This document shows, in pieces, positions 1 to 9,172 of a stretch of 64,000 nucleotides of DNA. Each line of letters opens with the position of its first letter. The stretch's first letter is position 1. The position numbers were made by a program, and so were the translations under genes. Location of the stretch: NCBI GenBank assembly GCA_014649355.1, contig BMSW01000004.1, positions 388,608-452,607 on the forward strand. The letters run 5' to 3'. The notes under the pieces were generated by a model. That model ran no database searches. It had not been told where the DNA came from and saw only the letters and a list, made by a program, of their open reading frames with translations. Source of the DNA: Streptomyces althioticus (GTDB lineage Bacteria; Actinomycetota; Actinomycetes; Streptomycetales; Streptomycetaceae).

Positions 1-3000
1 GACCTGGCGGCCGCCCTGCGCTCGCTGCTCCCGCCCCAGGGCGTCGTGGAGTACCCGTCCTGGGAGACGCTGCCGCACGAGCGGCTCAGCCCCCGCAGCG
101 ACACCGTCGGCCGCCGCCTCGCCGTGCTGCGGCGCCTGGCCCACCCCCGCCCCGACGACCCCGAGACCGGCCCCGTCTCCGTCGTCGTCGCCCCCGTGCG
201 CTCCGTGCTCCAGCCGCAGGTCAAGGGCCTCGGCGACCTGGAGCCCGTCTCCTTGCGCACCGGGCAGAGCGCCGACCTGAACGACGTCGTCGACGCCCTC
301 GCCGCCGCCGCGTACGCGCGCGTGGAGCTGGTGGAGAAGCGCGGCGAGTTCGCGGTGCGCGGCGGCATCCTCGACGTGTTCCCGCCCACCGAGGAGCACC
401 CCCTGCGGGTGGAGTTCTGGGGCGACGACATCGAGGAGATCCGCTACTTCAAGGTCGCCGACCAGCGGTCCCTGGAGGTCGCCGAGCACGGACTGTGGGC
501 GCCGCCCTGCCGTGAGCTGCTGCTCACCGACGAGGTGCGCGAGCGGGCGCGGGTGCTCGCCGAGGAGCACCCGGAGCTGGGCGAGCTGCTCGGGAAGATC
601 GCCGAGGGCATCGCGGTGGAGGGCATGGAGTCCCTCGCCCCGGTCCTCGTCGACGACATGGAGCTGCTGCTGGACGTGCTGCCCAAGGGCGCCATGACCG
701 TCGTCTGCGACCCGGAGCGGGTGCGCACGCGCGCCTCCGACCTGGTCGCCACCTCGCAGGAGTTCCTCCAGGCGTCCTGGGCGGCCACCGCCGGCGGGGG
801 CGAGGCGCCCATCGACGTCGGCGCCGCCTCCCTGTGGTCCCTCGCCGACGTCCGGGACCGGGCCCGCGAGCTGGACATGATGTGGTGGACGGTGTCGCCG
901 TTCGCCGCCGACGAGGAACTCGACGCCGACACCCTCAAGCTGGGCCTGCACGCCCCCGAGAGCTACCGCGGCGACACCGCGCGGGCGCTCGCCGACACCA
1001 AGGGCTGGATCGCCGACGGCTGGCGCACCGCCTACGTCACCGAGGGCCACGGCCCGGCCGCCCGCACCGTGGAGGTGCTCGGCGGGGAGGGCATCGCCGC
1101 CCGCCTCGACAACGACCTGGGCGAGCTGACCCCGTCCGTCGTGCACGTGTCCTGCGGCTGCATCGACCACGGCTTCGTCGCCCCGGCGCTCAAGCTGGCC
1201 GTGCTCACCGAGACCGACCTCACCGGCCAGAAGGCGTCCGGCCGCGAGGGCGCCCGGATGCCCGCCCGGCGCCGCAAGACCATCGACCCGCTCACGCTGG
1301 AGGCGGGCGACTACATCGTCCACGAGCAGCACGGCGTCGGCCGGTACATCGAGATGGTGCAGCGCACCGTGCAGGGCGCCACCCGCGAGTACCTGGTCGT
1401 GGAGTACGCCCCGGCCAAGCGCGGCCAGCCCGGCGACCGTCTGTACATCCCCACCGACCAGCTCGAGCAGATCACCAAGTACGTCGGCGGCGAGGCGCCC
1501 ACCCTGCACCGGCTCGGCGGTGCCGACTGGACCAAGACCAAGGCGCGCGCCAAGAAGGCCGTCAAGGAGATCGCCGCCGACCTGATCAAGCTGTACAGCG
1601 CGCGGATGGCGGCGCCGGGCCACGCCTTCGGGCAGGACACCCCCTGGCAGCGCGAGCTGGAGGACGCCTTCCCCTACGCGGAGACGCCCGACCAGCTCAC
1701 CACCATCGCCGAGGTCAAGGAGGACATGGAGAAGTCGGTCCCCATGGACCGGCTGATCTGCGGCGACGTCGGTTACGGCAAGACCGAGATCGCGGTGCGG
1801 GCCGCGTTCAAGGCCGTGCAGGACGGCAAGCAGGTCGCGGTGCTGGTGCCGACGACGCTGCTGGTGCAGCAGCACTTCGGGACGTTCAGCGAGCGGTACG
1901 CACAGTTCCCGGTGAACGTGCGGGCGCTGTCGCGCTTCCAGACCGACACCGAGGCGAAGGCGGTCCTGGAGGGTCTGAAGGACGGCTCGGTGGACGTGGT
2001 GATCGGCACCCACCGGCTGTTCTCCTCCGAGACCAAGTTCAAGGACCTGGGCCTGGTCATCGTCGACGAGGAGCAGCGGTTCGGCGTCGAGCACAAGGAG
2101 CAGCTGAAGAAGCTCCGCGCCAACGTCGACGTGCTCACCATGTCCGCCACGCCCATCCCGCGGACCCTGGAGATGGCGGTCACCGGCATCCGCGAGATGT
2201 CGACGATCACCACCCCGCCCGAGGAGCGCCACCCGGTGCTCACCTTCGTCGGCCCCTACGACCAGCGGCAGATCGGCGCCGCCATCCGCCGTGAACTGCT
2301 GCGCGAGGGCCAGGTCTTCTACATCCACAACCGCGTCGAGTCCATCGACCGGGCGGCGGCCCGGCTCCGCGAGATCGTGCCCGAGGCGCGCATCGCGACC
2401 GCCCACGGCCAGATGTCGGAGCAGGCGCTGGAGCAGGTCGTCGTCGACTTCTGGGAGAAGAAGTTCGACGTGCTGGTGTCCACGACGATCGTCGAGTCCG
2501 GCATCGACATCTCCAACGCCAACACCCTGATCGTCGAGCGCGGCGACAACTTCGGCCTCTCCCAGCTGCACCAGCTGCGCGGCCGCGTCGGCCGCGGCCG
2601 CGAGCGCGGGTACGCGTACTTCCTCTACCCGCCGGAGAAGCCGCTGACGGAGACCGCGCACGAGCGTCTCGCGACCATCGCGCAGCACACCGAGATGGGC
2701 GCGGGCATGTACGTGGCGATGAAGGACCTGGAGATCCGCGGCGCGGGCAACCTGCTCGGCGGCGAGCAGTCCGGGCACATCGCGGGCGTCGGCTTCGACC
2801 TGTACGTGCGGATGGTCGGCGAGGCCGTCGCCGACTACCGCCGTCAGCTGGAGACCGGCGAGGTGGAGGAGGAGGCGCCGCTCGAGGTGAAGATCGAGCT
2901 GCCGGTCGACGCGCACGTCCCGCACGACTACGCGCCCGGCGAGCGGCTGCGCCTCCAGGCCTACCGGGCCATCGCCTCCGCGAACAGCGAGGAGGACATC

Positions 3001-3336
3001 GCGGCCGTGCGCGAGGAACTGGTCGACCGCTACGGCAAGCTGCCGGAGCCGGTGGAGAACCTGCTGCTGGTGGCGGGCCTGCGGATGCTCGCGCGGGCGT
3101 GCGCGGTCGGCGAGATCGTGCTGCAGGGCACGAACATCCGGTTCGCGCCGGTGGAGCTGCGCGAGTCGCAGGAGCTGCGGCTCAAGCGTCTCTACCCCGG
3201 CTCGGTGATCAAGCCGACGTCCCACCAGGTGCTGGTGCCGCGCCCGAAGACCGCGAAGGTCGGCGGCAAGCCGCTGGTCGGGCGGGACCTGCTCGGCTGG
3301 GTGGGGGAGTTCCTCACCTCGGTCCTGGGGTCCTGA
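1..3336 (+). CDS. mfd: Transcription-repair coupling factor Mfd (5' end outside window)
   Basis: Mfd is a cytoplasmic DNA translocase that removes RNA polymerase stalled at lesions and hands the site to UvrA. The frame is open at base 1, so the gene enters from upstream; 1,111 sense codons are present and roughly 70 N-terminal residues of the usual ~1,180 are missing because of the window edge, not a mutation. Seen in order: a UvrB-like segment (GGILDVFPP near base 361), the polymerase-interacting region starting DYIVHEQHGVGRY near 1309, Walker A GDVGYGKTE near 1762, the DEEQ helicase box near 2062, and the C-terminal TRCF domain. A hairpin terminator follows the stop codon. Family assignment is very secure. 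Confidence 0.97.
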   Translation, partial: DLAAALRSLLPPQGVVEYPSWETLPHERLSPRSDTVGRRLAVLRRLAHPRPDDPETGPVSVVVAPVRSVLQPQVKGLGDLEPVSLRTGQSADLNDVVDALAAAAYARVELVEKRGEFAVRGGILDVFPPTEEHPLRVEFWGDDIEEIRYFKVADQRSLEVAEHGLWAPPCRELLLTDEVRERARVLAEEHPELGELLGKIAEGIAVEGMESLAPVLVDDMELLLDVLPKGAMTVVCDPERVRTRASDLVATSQEFLQASWAATAGGGEAPIDVGAASLWSLADVRDRARELDMMWWTVSPFAADEELDADTLKLGLHAPESYRGDTARALADTKGWIADGWRTAYVTEGHGPAARTVEVLGGEGIAARLDNDLGELTPSVVHVSCGCIDHGFVAPALKLAVLTETDLTGQKASGREGARMPARRRKTIDPLTLEAGDYIVHEQHGVGRYIEMVQRTVQGATREYLVVEYAPAKRGQPGDRLYIPTDQLEQITKYVGGEAPTLHRLGGADWTKTKARAKKAVKEIAADLIKLYSARMAAPGHAFGQDTPWQRELEDAFPYAETPDQLTTIAEVKEDMEKSVPMDRLICGDVGYGKTEIAVRAAFKAVQDGKQVAVLVPTTLLVQQHFGTFSERYAQFPVNVRALSRFQTDTEAKAVLEGLKDGSVDVVIGTHRLFSSETKFKDLGLVIVDEEQRFGVEHKEQLKKLRANVDVLTMSATPIPRTLEMAVTGIREMSTITTPPEERHPVLTFVGPYDQRQIGAAIRRELLREGQVFYIHNRVESIDRAAARLREIVPEARIATAHGQMSEQALEQVVVDFWEKKFDVLVSTTIVESGIDISNANTLIVERGDNFGLSQLHQLRGRVGRGRERGYAYFLYPPEKPLTETAHERLATIAQHTEMGAGMYVAMKDLEIRGAGNLLGGEQSGHIAGVGFDLYVRMVGEAVADYRRQLETGEVEEEAPLEVKIELPVDAHVPHDYAPGERLRLQAYRAIASANSEEDIAAVREELVDRYGKLPEPVENLLLVAGLRMLARACAVGEIVLQGTNIRFAPVELRESQELRLKRLYPGSVIKPTSHQVLVPRPKTAKVGGKPLVGRDLLGWVGEFLTSVLGS

Positions 3337-3353
3337 CCCCGCCGTACGGACGG

Positions 3354-3397
3354 CAGGGCCGCCCGCGGTGCGCGCGAGGCGCATCGGGGCGGCCCTG
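3354..3397 (+). terminator. Terminator after mfd
   Basis: Inverted repeat with arms CAGGGCCGCCC (from 3354) and GGGCGGCCCTG (to 3397) in the gap between mfd and a convergent small gene. There is no T-run, as is usual for Streptomyces terminators; its position suggests it serves both convergent genes. Confidence 0.6.
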
Positions 3398-3413
3398 AAG
3401 TCTGCGTGAGGTC

Positions 3414-3599
3414 CTACGGCTGGTCGGGGCGGTCGCGCTCCATGCCGAGCCGGCGCTCCGCCTGCTGCTGGCCGGAGTCGATCTGCTGCTCGTACTTGCC
3501 GCCGGTCCTCTCGTTCATCTTCTTCTCCGCGGCGTCGGAGGCCTTGTGCGCCGCCTTGTGTGCCGACTTGTTGCTCTTGAACTTGTCGAGGATGCCCAT
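3414..3599 (-). CDS. Small antitoxin-like protein (MT0933 family)
   Basis: A 61-residue charged protein starting MGILDKFK and ending near RRLGMERDRPDQP. The central segment with NERTGGKY is the signature I associate with the actinobacterial MT0933-type antitoxin family (named from sequence similarity to proposed antitoxins; most members lack a demonstrated toxin). The ATG at 3599 is preceded on the minus strand by AAGGAG at good spacing, so longer upstream starts are rejected. No toxin-like gene is adjacent: the next gene is a divergent secreted nuclease. Family call is moderate; function as an antitoxin is inference only. Confidence 0.65.
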   Translation of the reverse strand: MGILDKFKSNKSAHKAAHKASDAAEKKMNERTGGKYEQQIDSGQQQAERRLGMERDRPDQP

Positions 3600-3777
3600 C
3601 CAGAGCTCCTTCCGAAGTGGCTCAAATCCGACCATACGCGCCGATCGCGTCGAGTGCCCAAGCGGGCGGGGAAAGGTCTGGACCACTCGCTCGTTACGGT
3701 GAGCTTCCGGATGGGCCGCTCCCGCCGGGGCAGGCTCGGAACAGAACAGCAGAACAGCAGAACGAGGGAGGGGCGCG

Positions 3778-4560
3778 GTGACGCGAGACCTGGGGTGGGG
3801 CAGCAGGATGCGGCGCGTGGGAGGAGCGGCGGCCGCCGTCGCGGTGGTCCTCCTCGCGGGATGCGAGTCCATACCCGACGTGGACGTCCCCGCGTCCGGC
3901 GGCAGCGGGGCCCCGGCCCCCGACGGACGCGCGGCGAGCCCGTTGGACAACCCGGACGGCACCCGCCCCGGCCTCGCCCCGGTCCGTGACGCGCAGGAGC
4001 GCGCCGAGGCCGCCGCGCTCATCGACAAGGTCGCCACCAAGGGCCGCGGCCCCAAGACCGGCTACGACCGCGACGAGTACGGCTACGCGTGGATGGACAC
4101 CGCCGACGGCGTGCCCCTCGCCCGGAACGGCTGCGACACGCGCAACGACATCCTCCAGCGGGACGGCCAGGAGCTGCGCTTCCGCTCCGGCTCCGACTGC
4201 GTCGTCGTCTCCCTCACCCTGGCCGACCCCTACACCGGCAAGACCATCGAGTGGCGCAAGCAGAAGGCCGCCGAGGTGCAGATCGACCACGTCGTGCCGC
4301 TCTCCTACAGCTGGCAGATGGGCGCCTCCCGCTGGTCCGAGGCCAAGCGCCGGCAACTGGCCAACGACCCGCTCAACCTGCTCCCCGTCGACGGAAGCGC
4401 CAACTCCGCCAAGAGCGACTCCGGCCCGGCGTCCTGGCTCCCGCCCAGCAAGGGCATCCGCTGCGCCTACGCCGTCCGCTTCGCCCAGGTCGCGGTGAAG
4501 TACGAGATGCCAGTGACGAAGGCGGACAAGGAGACCATGCGGGAGCAGTGCGGGGTCTGA
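3778..4560 (+). CDS. Secreted HNH nuclease lipoprotein (DUF1524/GmrSD-like)
   Basis: 260 residues. The N-terminus has basic residues, a hydrophobic stretch and the lipobox LLAGC with Cys29, so it should be exported and lipid-anchored. A Pro/Gly/Ser-rich linker follows. The C-terminal part has the HNH core IDHVVPL (I169, D170, H171) and a downstream ANDPLNLLPV motif, the pattern of DUF1524 nucleases that are common extracellular proteins of Streptomyces. GTG at 3778 is chosen because GGGAGGGG lies just upstream; an ATG at 3808 would still keep the signal peptide. Likely role is hydrolysis of extracellular DNA, but no substrate can be read from sequence. Confidence 0.85.
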   Translation: MTRDLGWGSRMRRVGGAAAAVAVVLLAGCESIPDVDVPASGGSGAPAPDGRAASPLDNPDGTRPGLAPVRDAQERAEAAALIDKVATKGRGPKTGYDRDEYGYAWMDTADGVPLARNGCDTRNDILQRDGQELRFRSGSDCVVVSLTLADPYTGKTIEWRKQKAAEVQIDHVVPLSYSWQMGASRWSEAKRRQLANDPLNLLPVDGSANSAKSDSGPASWLPPSKGIRCAYAVRFAQVAVKYEMPVTKADKETMREQCGV

Positions 4561-4626
4561 ACCCCGCCGTCCGCCGAGCCCCTGCCGTCCGCCGGAGGGC
4601 AGGGCAGTGGGGAGCAGGGAAACAGG

Positions 4627-4655
4627 TTGTCGGGCGCCGTGCGCGCGCCTACCGT
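4627..4655 (+). promoter_or_regulatory. Leaderless promoter for the GNAT gene
   Basis: TTGTCG (4627-4632), 17-bp spacer, TACCGT (4650-4655). The ATG of the next gene begins 8 bases after the -10 hexamer, so transcription should start at or next to the start codon, a common leaderless layout in Streptomyces. Spacer length fits the main vegetative sigma factor. Confidence 0.65.
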
Positions 4656-4662
4656 GCCGCCC

Positions 4663-5406
4663 ATGACGTACAAGATCACGAGTCTCGCCGAGCGGCCCGA
4701 CCGAGCACGCGACGTGTGGGAGATGGCGGACAGCTGGCCGGAGTTCGTGATCGCGGACCTCGTGGGCTCCGCCTGCTTCCCGCGCATCGCCGCCGAGCTG
4801 CCCGCCTACGTGCTCTTCGCCGAGGACGAGCGCGGCGAGGTCGTCGCCACCGCCCACAGCGTGCCGTTCGCGCTGCACGCCCCGGGCCGAGGCAGCCTGC
4901 CCGTGAGCGGCTGGGACCAGGTGCTGGTCTGGGCCTTCGCCGACCTGCGCACCGGCGTGCGGCCCGACACCGTCAGCGCGATCGCGGTCACCGTCACCCC
5001 CGAGGCGCAGGGCCGCGGGCTGTCCGCGCTGGTGCTCGCCGCGATGCGGGACAACGCCCGGGCGCACGGCTTCACGGAGGTCGTCGCCCCCGTACGCCCC
5101 AGCGCCAAGCACCTCGAACCGCGCACCCCGGTCGAGGAGTACGTCCGCCGGGTGCGCCCCGACGGGCTGCCCGAGGACCCGTGGATGCGCGTCCACGCCC
5201 GCGCCGGCGCCACCGTCGAGCGGGTGGCGCCGGCGTCCATGACCGTGTCGGCGTCCCTGGACCAGTGGCGCCGCTGGACGGGTCTTCCCTTCGACACCTC
5301 AGGACCGGTCGAGGTCCCCCGGGCGCTGGCGCCGGTCCACTGCGACGTGGAGCGCGACCACGCCGTGTACGTCGAGCCCAACGTCTGGATGCGCCACCCG
5401 CTGTGA
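4663..5406 (+). CDS. GNAT-family N-acetyltransferase
   Basis: 247 residues. The acetyl-CoA binding region is visible as VTVTPEAQGRGLSALVLAAM (Q/R-x-x-G-x-G/A type loop followed by a helix). GNAT enzymes transfer an acetyl group from acetyl-CoA to an amine; the acceptor cannot be inferred. ATG 4663 is supported by a leaderless promoter immediately upstream, in preference to an in-frame GTG at 4627 lying inside the -35 element. The gene stands alone between the secreted nuclease and a repeat-rich gap. Confidence 0.8.
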   Translation: MTYKITSLAERPDRARDVWEMADSWPEFVIADLVGSACFPRIAAELPAYVLFAEDERGEVVATAHSVPFALHAPGRGSLPVSGWDQVLVWAFADLRTGVRPDTVSAIAVTVTPEAQGRGLSALVLAAMRDNARAHGFTEVVAPVRPSAKHLEPRTPVEEYVRRVRPDGLPEDPWMRVHARAGATVERVAPASMTVSASLDQWRRWTGLPFDTSGPVEVPRALAPVHCDVERDHAVYVEPNVWMRHPL

Positions 5407-5423
5407 CGGGTGGTCACCGCGAG

Positions 5424-5478
5424 GCGGCCGCGGTGACCGGATGCGGATGCGGTGACCGGGAGCGGCCGCGGTGACCGG
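5424..5478. repeat. Short direct repeats GCGGTGACCGG (three copies)
   Basis: The 11-mer GCGGTGACCGG occurs at 5430-5440, 5449-5459 and 5468-5478; the first and third copies are preceded by GCGGCC, giving a 17-bp repeat. They lie in the gap between two convergent genes. No clear role; possibly simple-sequence expansion. Confidence 0.5.
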
Positions 5479-5533
5479 GGGCGGCCGGAAGCGGCCGTGA
5501 CGGCCGGGCGGCGCGCGGCGGCGGGAGCGAGGG

Positions 5534-6028
5534 TCAGAACTGGCCGTTGCCGAGGAGCTCGCCGTCGGCGTCGTAGACGGTGACGAGGCCGTTCTCGCTC
5601 TGCTTCCAGTCGGCGAAGGCGGAGGCGATGAGCTTGGCGGGGCCGCTGCCCTCGCCCATGAGCCCGCCGGTGAAGTCGGTGTAGACGTCGGCGGTGTCGA
5701 GGATGTCGTTCTGCTTGTCGGCGCCCTGCACCTTGGTGACGTGCGAGACGGCCTCCTTCTCCTGGGCCGTCCCGTTCTCCTTCACGAACGCCTTGAACTG
5801 CTCGGCCTGCGAGAGCTTCTTCTCGGCCTTCTCCGTCTCCTCGGTCTTCCCGGGGCCCTGACCCGAGTCCGCCCCCGCGTCCTTCGCGCCGCCGGGCTGC
5901 CGGTCGGCGGAGGCGGAGGTGCCCTTGTCGGTGGTGCCGGTGCCGTCGTCGCCGGCGTTGGCCGAGACGGCGCCGATGACGACGAGCCCCACGACGGCAC
6001 CAAGCGCGATCTTGGTCTTCATACCCAT
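5534..6028 (-). CDS. Secreted hypothetical protein
   Basis: 164 residues. The first ~25 residues (MGMKTKIALGAVVGLVVIGA) form a signal peptide or membrane anchor, followed by a low-complexity Gly/Asp/Thr/Ser linker, a Lys/Glu-rich helix and a C-terminal globular part containing FTGGLMGEGSGP and ending LLGNGQF. Two start codons (6028 and 6022) are possible; GGGGAGGGG upstream at the right distance favours 6028. Not recognised as a characterised family; similar small secreted proteins occur in Streptomyces. Confidence 0.8.
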   Translation of the reverse strand: MGMKTKIALGAVVGLVVIGAVSANAGDDGTGTTDKGTSASADRQPGGAKDAGADSGQGPGKTEETEKAEKKLSQAEQFKAFVKENGTAQEKEAVSHVTKVQGADKQNDILDTADVYTDFTGGLMGEGSGPAKLIASAFADWKQSENGLVTVYDADGELLGNGQF

Positions 6029-6094
6029 GACGGTGTCCCCTCCCCAGGCGGCGGCCGCCCCGGTTCGATCGGCGGCCGCTCGTTTGCGGGGTCA

Positions 6095-6123
6095 ATCAGA
6101 GCAGAGAGTGTGAACCGAGTCAA
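6095..6123 (-). promoter_or_regulatory. Possible promoter for the 5534-6028 gene
   Basis: On the minus strand, TTGACT (6123-6118), 17-bp spacer, TCTGAT (6100-6095), about 60 bases upstream of the start codon. The -35 is good and the -10 is poor, so this is tentative. Confidence 0.35.
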
Positions 6124-6232
6124 CACGAGGGTTGTGCATCGATGGGTACACGTCCGTGAACGTGGGTTCCCTGGCGCCCTCGGTATGCTCGTCGCCACAC
6201 AGGGAGCAGCGGAGAGCGGGGCGGGTTCCGGG

Positions 6233-8392
6233 ATGCAGGACGACGCGACTGAAGTGACCGCCGCGGGGATCGCCCGGCTGGCGGGGGTGGGCCGGGCCGC
6301 GGTCAGCAACTGGCGCCGCCGGCACGCCGATTTCCCCCGGCCGGTCGGCGGCAGCGAGACCAGTCCCGCGTTCGCCCTGGCCGAGGTCGAGGAGTGGCTG
6401 CGGCGCCACCGCAAGCTCGCCGAGGTCCCGCTCAAGGAGCGCGTCTGGCAGCAACTCGCCGGCCACCCGGACGGGCCGGTCACCGCGCTCGTGCACGCCG
6501 GATGCGCGCTGCTGCTGATCCACGACCGGCCGCCCGTCTGGCTCGACATCAGCTCCGGCAGCGACGAGCGGCTCGCCGCGCTGCTCCCGGACGCGCTGGA
6601 CGAGGTGCTCACACCGCGCATGCCCGGGACGGCCCGTCCGGGCCGCACCGACCGCTCACGCGTGAACGGTCAGCACCCTGTGAACACCCCGCCCTCCACC
6701 TCGCCCGCGCCCCCGGCACCCCGAGCAACCCCGGCAACGCCGACCGCCCCGGCCACCCCCGCCCTCGACATCCCCACCGCCCCCCGCCTGCTCCCCTCCG
6801 TCCCCCTCCTGCGCGGCGTCGCCGAACTCGCCGCCGAGCGGGGCGCCCGCCCCACCTTCGAGTTCCTGCTCGGCCGGCACCTCGACGCCAACCCGCGCCA
6901 GTACACACTCACCCCGCCCGACCTCGCCGGCCTCATGGCCGCCCTCGCCGGCACCCCCGCCACCGTCCTGGACCCCGCCTGCGGCACCGGCGCCCTGCTC
7001 CGCGCCGTCGCCGACCGCCCGGACCGCCGCCTCCTCGTCCAGGACGGCTCGCCGGAGCTCGCCGCCCTCACCGCACTACGCCTCGCCCTGCACACCCGCG
7101 CCCCCGTGCACGCCGCCGCCGGCGACACCCTGCGGGCCGACGCGTACCCGGAGCTGCGGGCCGACGCCGTGCTGTGCCACCCGCCGTTCAACGAGCGCAA
7201 CTGGGGCCACGACGAACTCGCCTACGACCCGCGCTGGGAGTACGGCTTCCCCGCCCGCACCGAGTCCGAGCTGGCCTGGGTGCAGCACGCGCTCGCCCGG
7301 CTCAGGGACGGCGGCATCGCCGTGCTGCTGATGCCGCCCGCCGTGGCGTCCCGCCGCTCCGGCCGGAGGATCAGGGCAGACCTGCTGCGCCGGGGCGCGC
7401 TGCGCGCCGTCGTCGCGCTGCCCGCCGGGGCGGCGCCCCCGTACAGCGTGCCGCTGCACCTGTGGGTGCTCCGCCGGCCCGACCGGACGCCCGCGCAGCC
7501 GGAGGTGCTGCTCGTCGACGCCGGCCGGTTCTCCGCCGAGGGACGCGGCGGACCCGACTGGCCCGGGGTGCGGGAGACCGTGCTCGACGCCTGGGGCGCC
7601 TTCGACCGGGACGGCGGCGTCGAGGAACGGCCCGGCCTGGCCCGCTCGGTGCCGGTCATCGAACTCCTCGACGACGACATCGACCTGACCCCCGCCCGCC
7701 GGCTGCCGCCCCCGGCGGACACCGACGGCGCCGGCCGGCTCGCCGACGTACGGGCGCGGCTCGACGAGACGCTGCGGCTGACCGCCGAACTGGCGCCGCC
7801 GCCCGCGGAACCCGTGCCGTCCGCCGCGTCCGGGCGGCTGCCGCTGACCACCGTCGGTGAACTGGCGCGCGCGGGCGCGCTGGTGATGCGCACCGGCGGA
7901 CACGGCGGCCGGGGGCGCCCGCCGGTGCTCACCGACCACGACGTGCTGGCCGGGACCGCCCCCTCCGGGACGCTCCCGGAGAGCGAGGAGGAGCCGGTGC
8001 TCACCGAGCCGGGCGACGTCGTGCTGCCCGTGCTCGGCGGCGGGGCCGTGGCCCGGGTCGTCGACGAGCCGACCGCGGGGGCCGTCCTCGGCCGCAACCT
8101 CGTGCTGCTGCGCCCCGACCCGGCGGCGCTCGACGCGTGGTTCCTCGCCGGGTTCCTGCGCGGCACCGCCAACCACCGCCAGGCCAGCAGCTACGCGTCC
8201 ACCGCCACCCGGCTCGACGTCCGCCGCCTCCAGCTCCCGCGCCTCGCGCCGGACGAACAGCGGCGCTACGGCGAGCGGTTCCGCGCCCTGGACGCGTTCG
8301 AGCGGGCGCTCAGGGAGGCCGGACGCCTCGGCGAGCAACTGGTGCGCGGGATGTACGACGGCCTCACGGACGGGACGATCGTCCCGGACTAG
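6233..8392 (+). CDS. Orphan N6-adenine DNA methylase fused to specificity-like domain
   Basis: 719 residues in three parts: an N-terminal helix-turn-helix (GIARLAGVGRAAVSNWRRR), a Pro/Ala linker, then a HsdM-type methylase with SAM motif DPACGTGALL (D247) and catalytic-loop position HPPF (H316 where NPPF/Y is usual), and a C-terminal region resembling a type I target-recognition subunit. Family knowledge: such enzymes methylate adenine in DNA with SAM as donor. No restriction gene is adjacent, so it is either an orphan methylase or a DNA-binding protein using a degenerate methylase fold. ATG 6233 is preferred because the HTH starts soon after; ATG 6185 in frame is the alternative. It belongs to the conserved core gene order. 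Confidence 0.85.
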   Translation: MQDDATEVTAAGIARLAGVGRAAVSNWRRRHADFPRPVGGSETSPAFALAEVEEWLRRHRKLAEVPLKERVWQQLAGHPDGPVTALVHAGCALLLIHDRPPVWLDISSGSDERLAALLPDALDEVLTPRMPGTARPGRTDRSRVNGQHPVNTPPSTSPAPPAPRATPATPTAPATPALDIPTAPRLLPSVPLLRGVAELAAERGARPTFEFLLGRHLDANPRQYTLTPPDLAGLMAALAGTPATVLDPACGTGALLRAVADRPDRRLLVQDGSPELAALTALRLALHTRAPVHAAAGDTLRADAYPELRADAVLCHPPFNERNWGHDELAYDPRWEYGFPARTESELAWVQHALARLRDGGIAVLLMPPAVASRRSGRRIRADLLRRGALRAVVALPAGAAPPYSVPLHLWVLRRPDRTPAQPEVLLVDAGRFSAEGRGGPDWPGVRETVLDAWGAFDRDGGVEERPGLARSVPVIELLDDDIDLTPARRLPPPADTDGAGRLADVRARLDETLRLTAELAPPPAEPVPSAASGRLPLTTVGELARAGALVMRTGGHGGRGRPPVLTDHDVLAGTAPSGTLPESEEEPVLTEPGDVVLPVLGGGAVARVVDEPTAGAVLGRNLVLLRPDPAALDAWFLAGFLRGTANHRQASSYASTATRLDVRRLQLPRLAPDEQRRYGERFRALDAFERALREAGRLGEQLVRGMYDGLTDGTIVPD

Positions 8393-8515
8393 CGTCCGCC
8401 CCTGCTCCGGTACGGCAACGGTTCGGTACATCACGGGACCGGTTGTCGCCGTGGACCTATACGCTCGGACTCTCCACCGGAGTTCACACGTCGGCTACAC
8501 CCGTCCAGGAGCAGC

Positions 8516-9172
8516 ATGTACGGCCACGGCGCGCCGCCGCCCCCACCCAGCTCGGGCTCGGTCATCACGCAGCGCGTGCTGTACGCGGCCTCCGGGGTGT
8601 TGTGCTGCGGGATGCTGTCCGCCGTGCCGCTGTTCCGTATCGCGGTGCTGCGCGGGCGGGTCCTCGACTGGATAGCGGCCTGGGCGAGCATTCCGCTCTC
8701 CGTCACCGCCATGGTCGTGATGGGCGCCTTCGAGGAGACCGACTGGCGCACCGACGTGGCGCTCGCCTTCCTCCTCCTGCTCGGCGCCTGCTCCAGCGCC
8801 TACTACCTGATCGTCGACATCCGACTGCCCCGGCAACGCGGTGCGTACGGCGGCCCGTTGCCGCCCTCCCCGCACGCCACCACGGTCCACGCCCACGGTG
8901 GTCCCAGCCCTTACGGCTATCCGCAGCCGGCCTCGCCGTACATGCCCACCGCCCTGTCGCAGCCGCAGCCTCCGCACACCCCGTACCCCGGCCCCGTGCC
9001 GCCCTCCACCGCCCCGCCCACTCCGGTGCCCCCGCCGCAGGCGCAGCCGCCGCAGGGGCCCGGACCCGCCCGGATCGACCAGGTGCGCGCCGAGCTGGAC
9101 GAGCTCAGCGACTACCTGCGCCGGCAGGACGGACAGCAGCGGCCGCAGGGTGACCACGAGGGCGGACGGTGA
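8516..9172 (+). CDS. Integral membrane protein with proline-rich tail
   Basis: 218 residues. Residues ~15-110 contain several hydrophobic segments (VLYAASGVLCCGMLSAVPLF, a second around WIAAWASIPLSVTAMVVM, a third around ALAFLLLLGACSSAYYLIV), followed by a ~85-residue Pro/Gln/Ala-rich tail and a short C-terminal helix (QVRAELDELSDYLRRQ). AGGAG at 8507-8511 supports ATG 8516. Its last bases overlap the start of the kinase gene by four (GTGA), so the two are translationally coupled; it could be a partner or substrate of that kinase, which is inference. Confidence 0.8.
   Translation: MYGHGAPPPPPSSGSVITQRVLYAASGVLCCGMLSAVPLFRIAVLRGRVLDWIAAWASIPLSVTAMVVMGAFEETDWRTDVALAFLLLLGACSSAYYLIVDIRLPRQRGAYGGPLPPSPHATTVHAHGGPSPYGYPQPASPYMPTALSQPQPPHTPYPGPVPPSTAPPTPVPPPQAQPPQGPGPARIDQVRAELDELSDYLRRQDGQQRPQGDHEGGR

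Noticed and set aside
1..3336. mfd lacking its start considered a pseudogene
   Set aside because: The frame is open at base 1 and fully conserved; the missing part is only the window edge.
3741..3760. ACAGAACAGC short direct repeat
   Set aside because: Only two partial copies in a short leader; no convincing role.
6233..8392. Methylase considered part of a restriction-modification or BREX-like defence island
   Set aside because: No restriction, translocase or defence genes are nearby; neighbours are conserved core genes.
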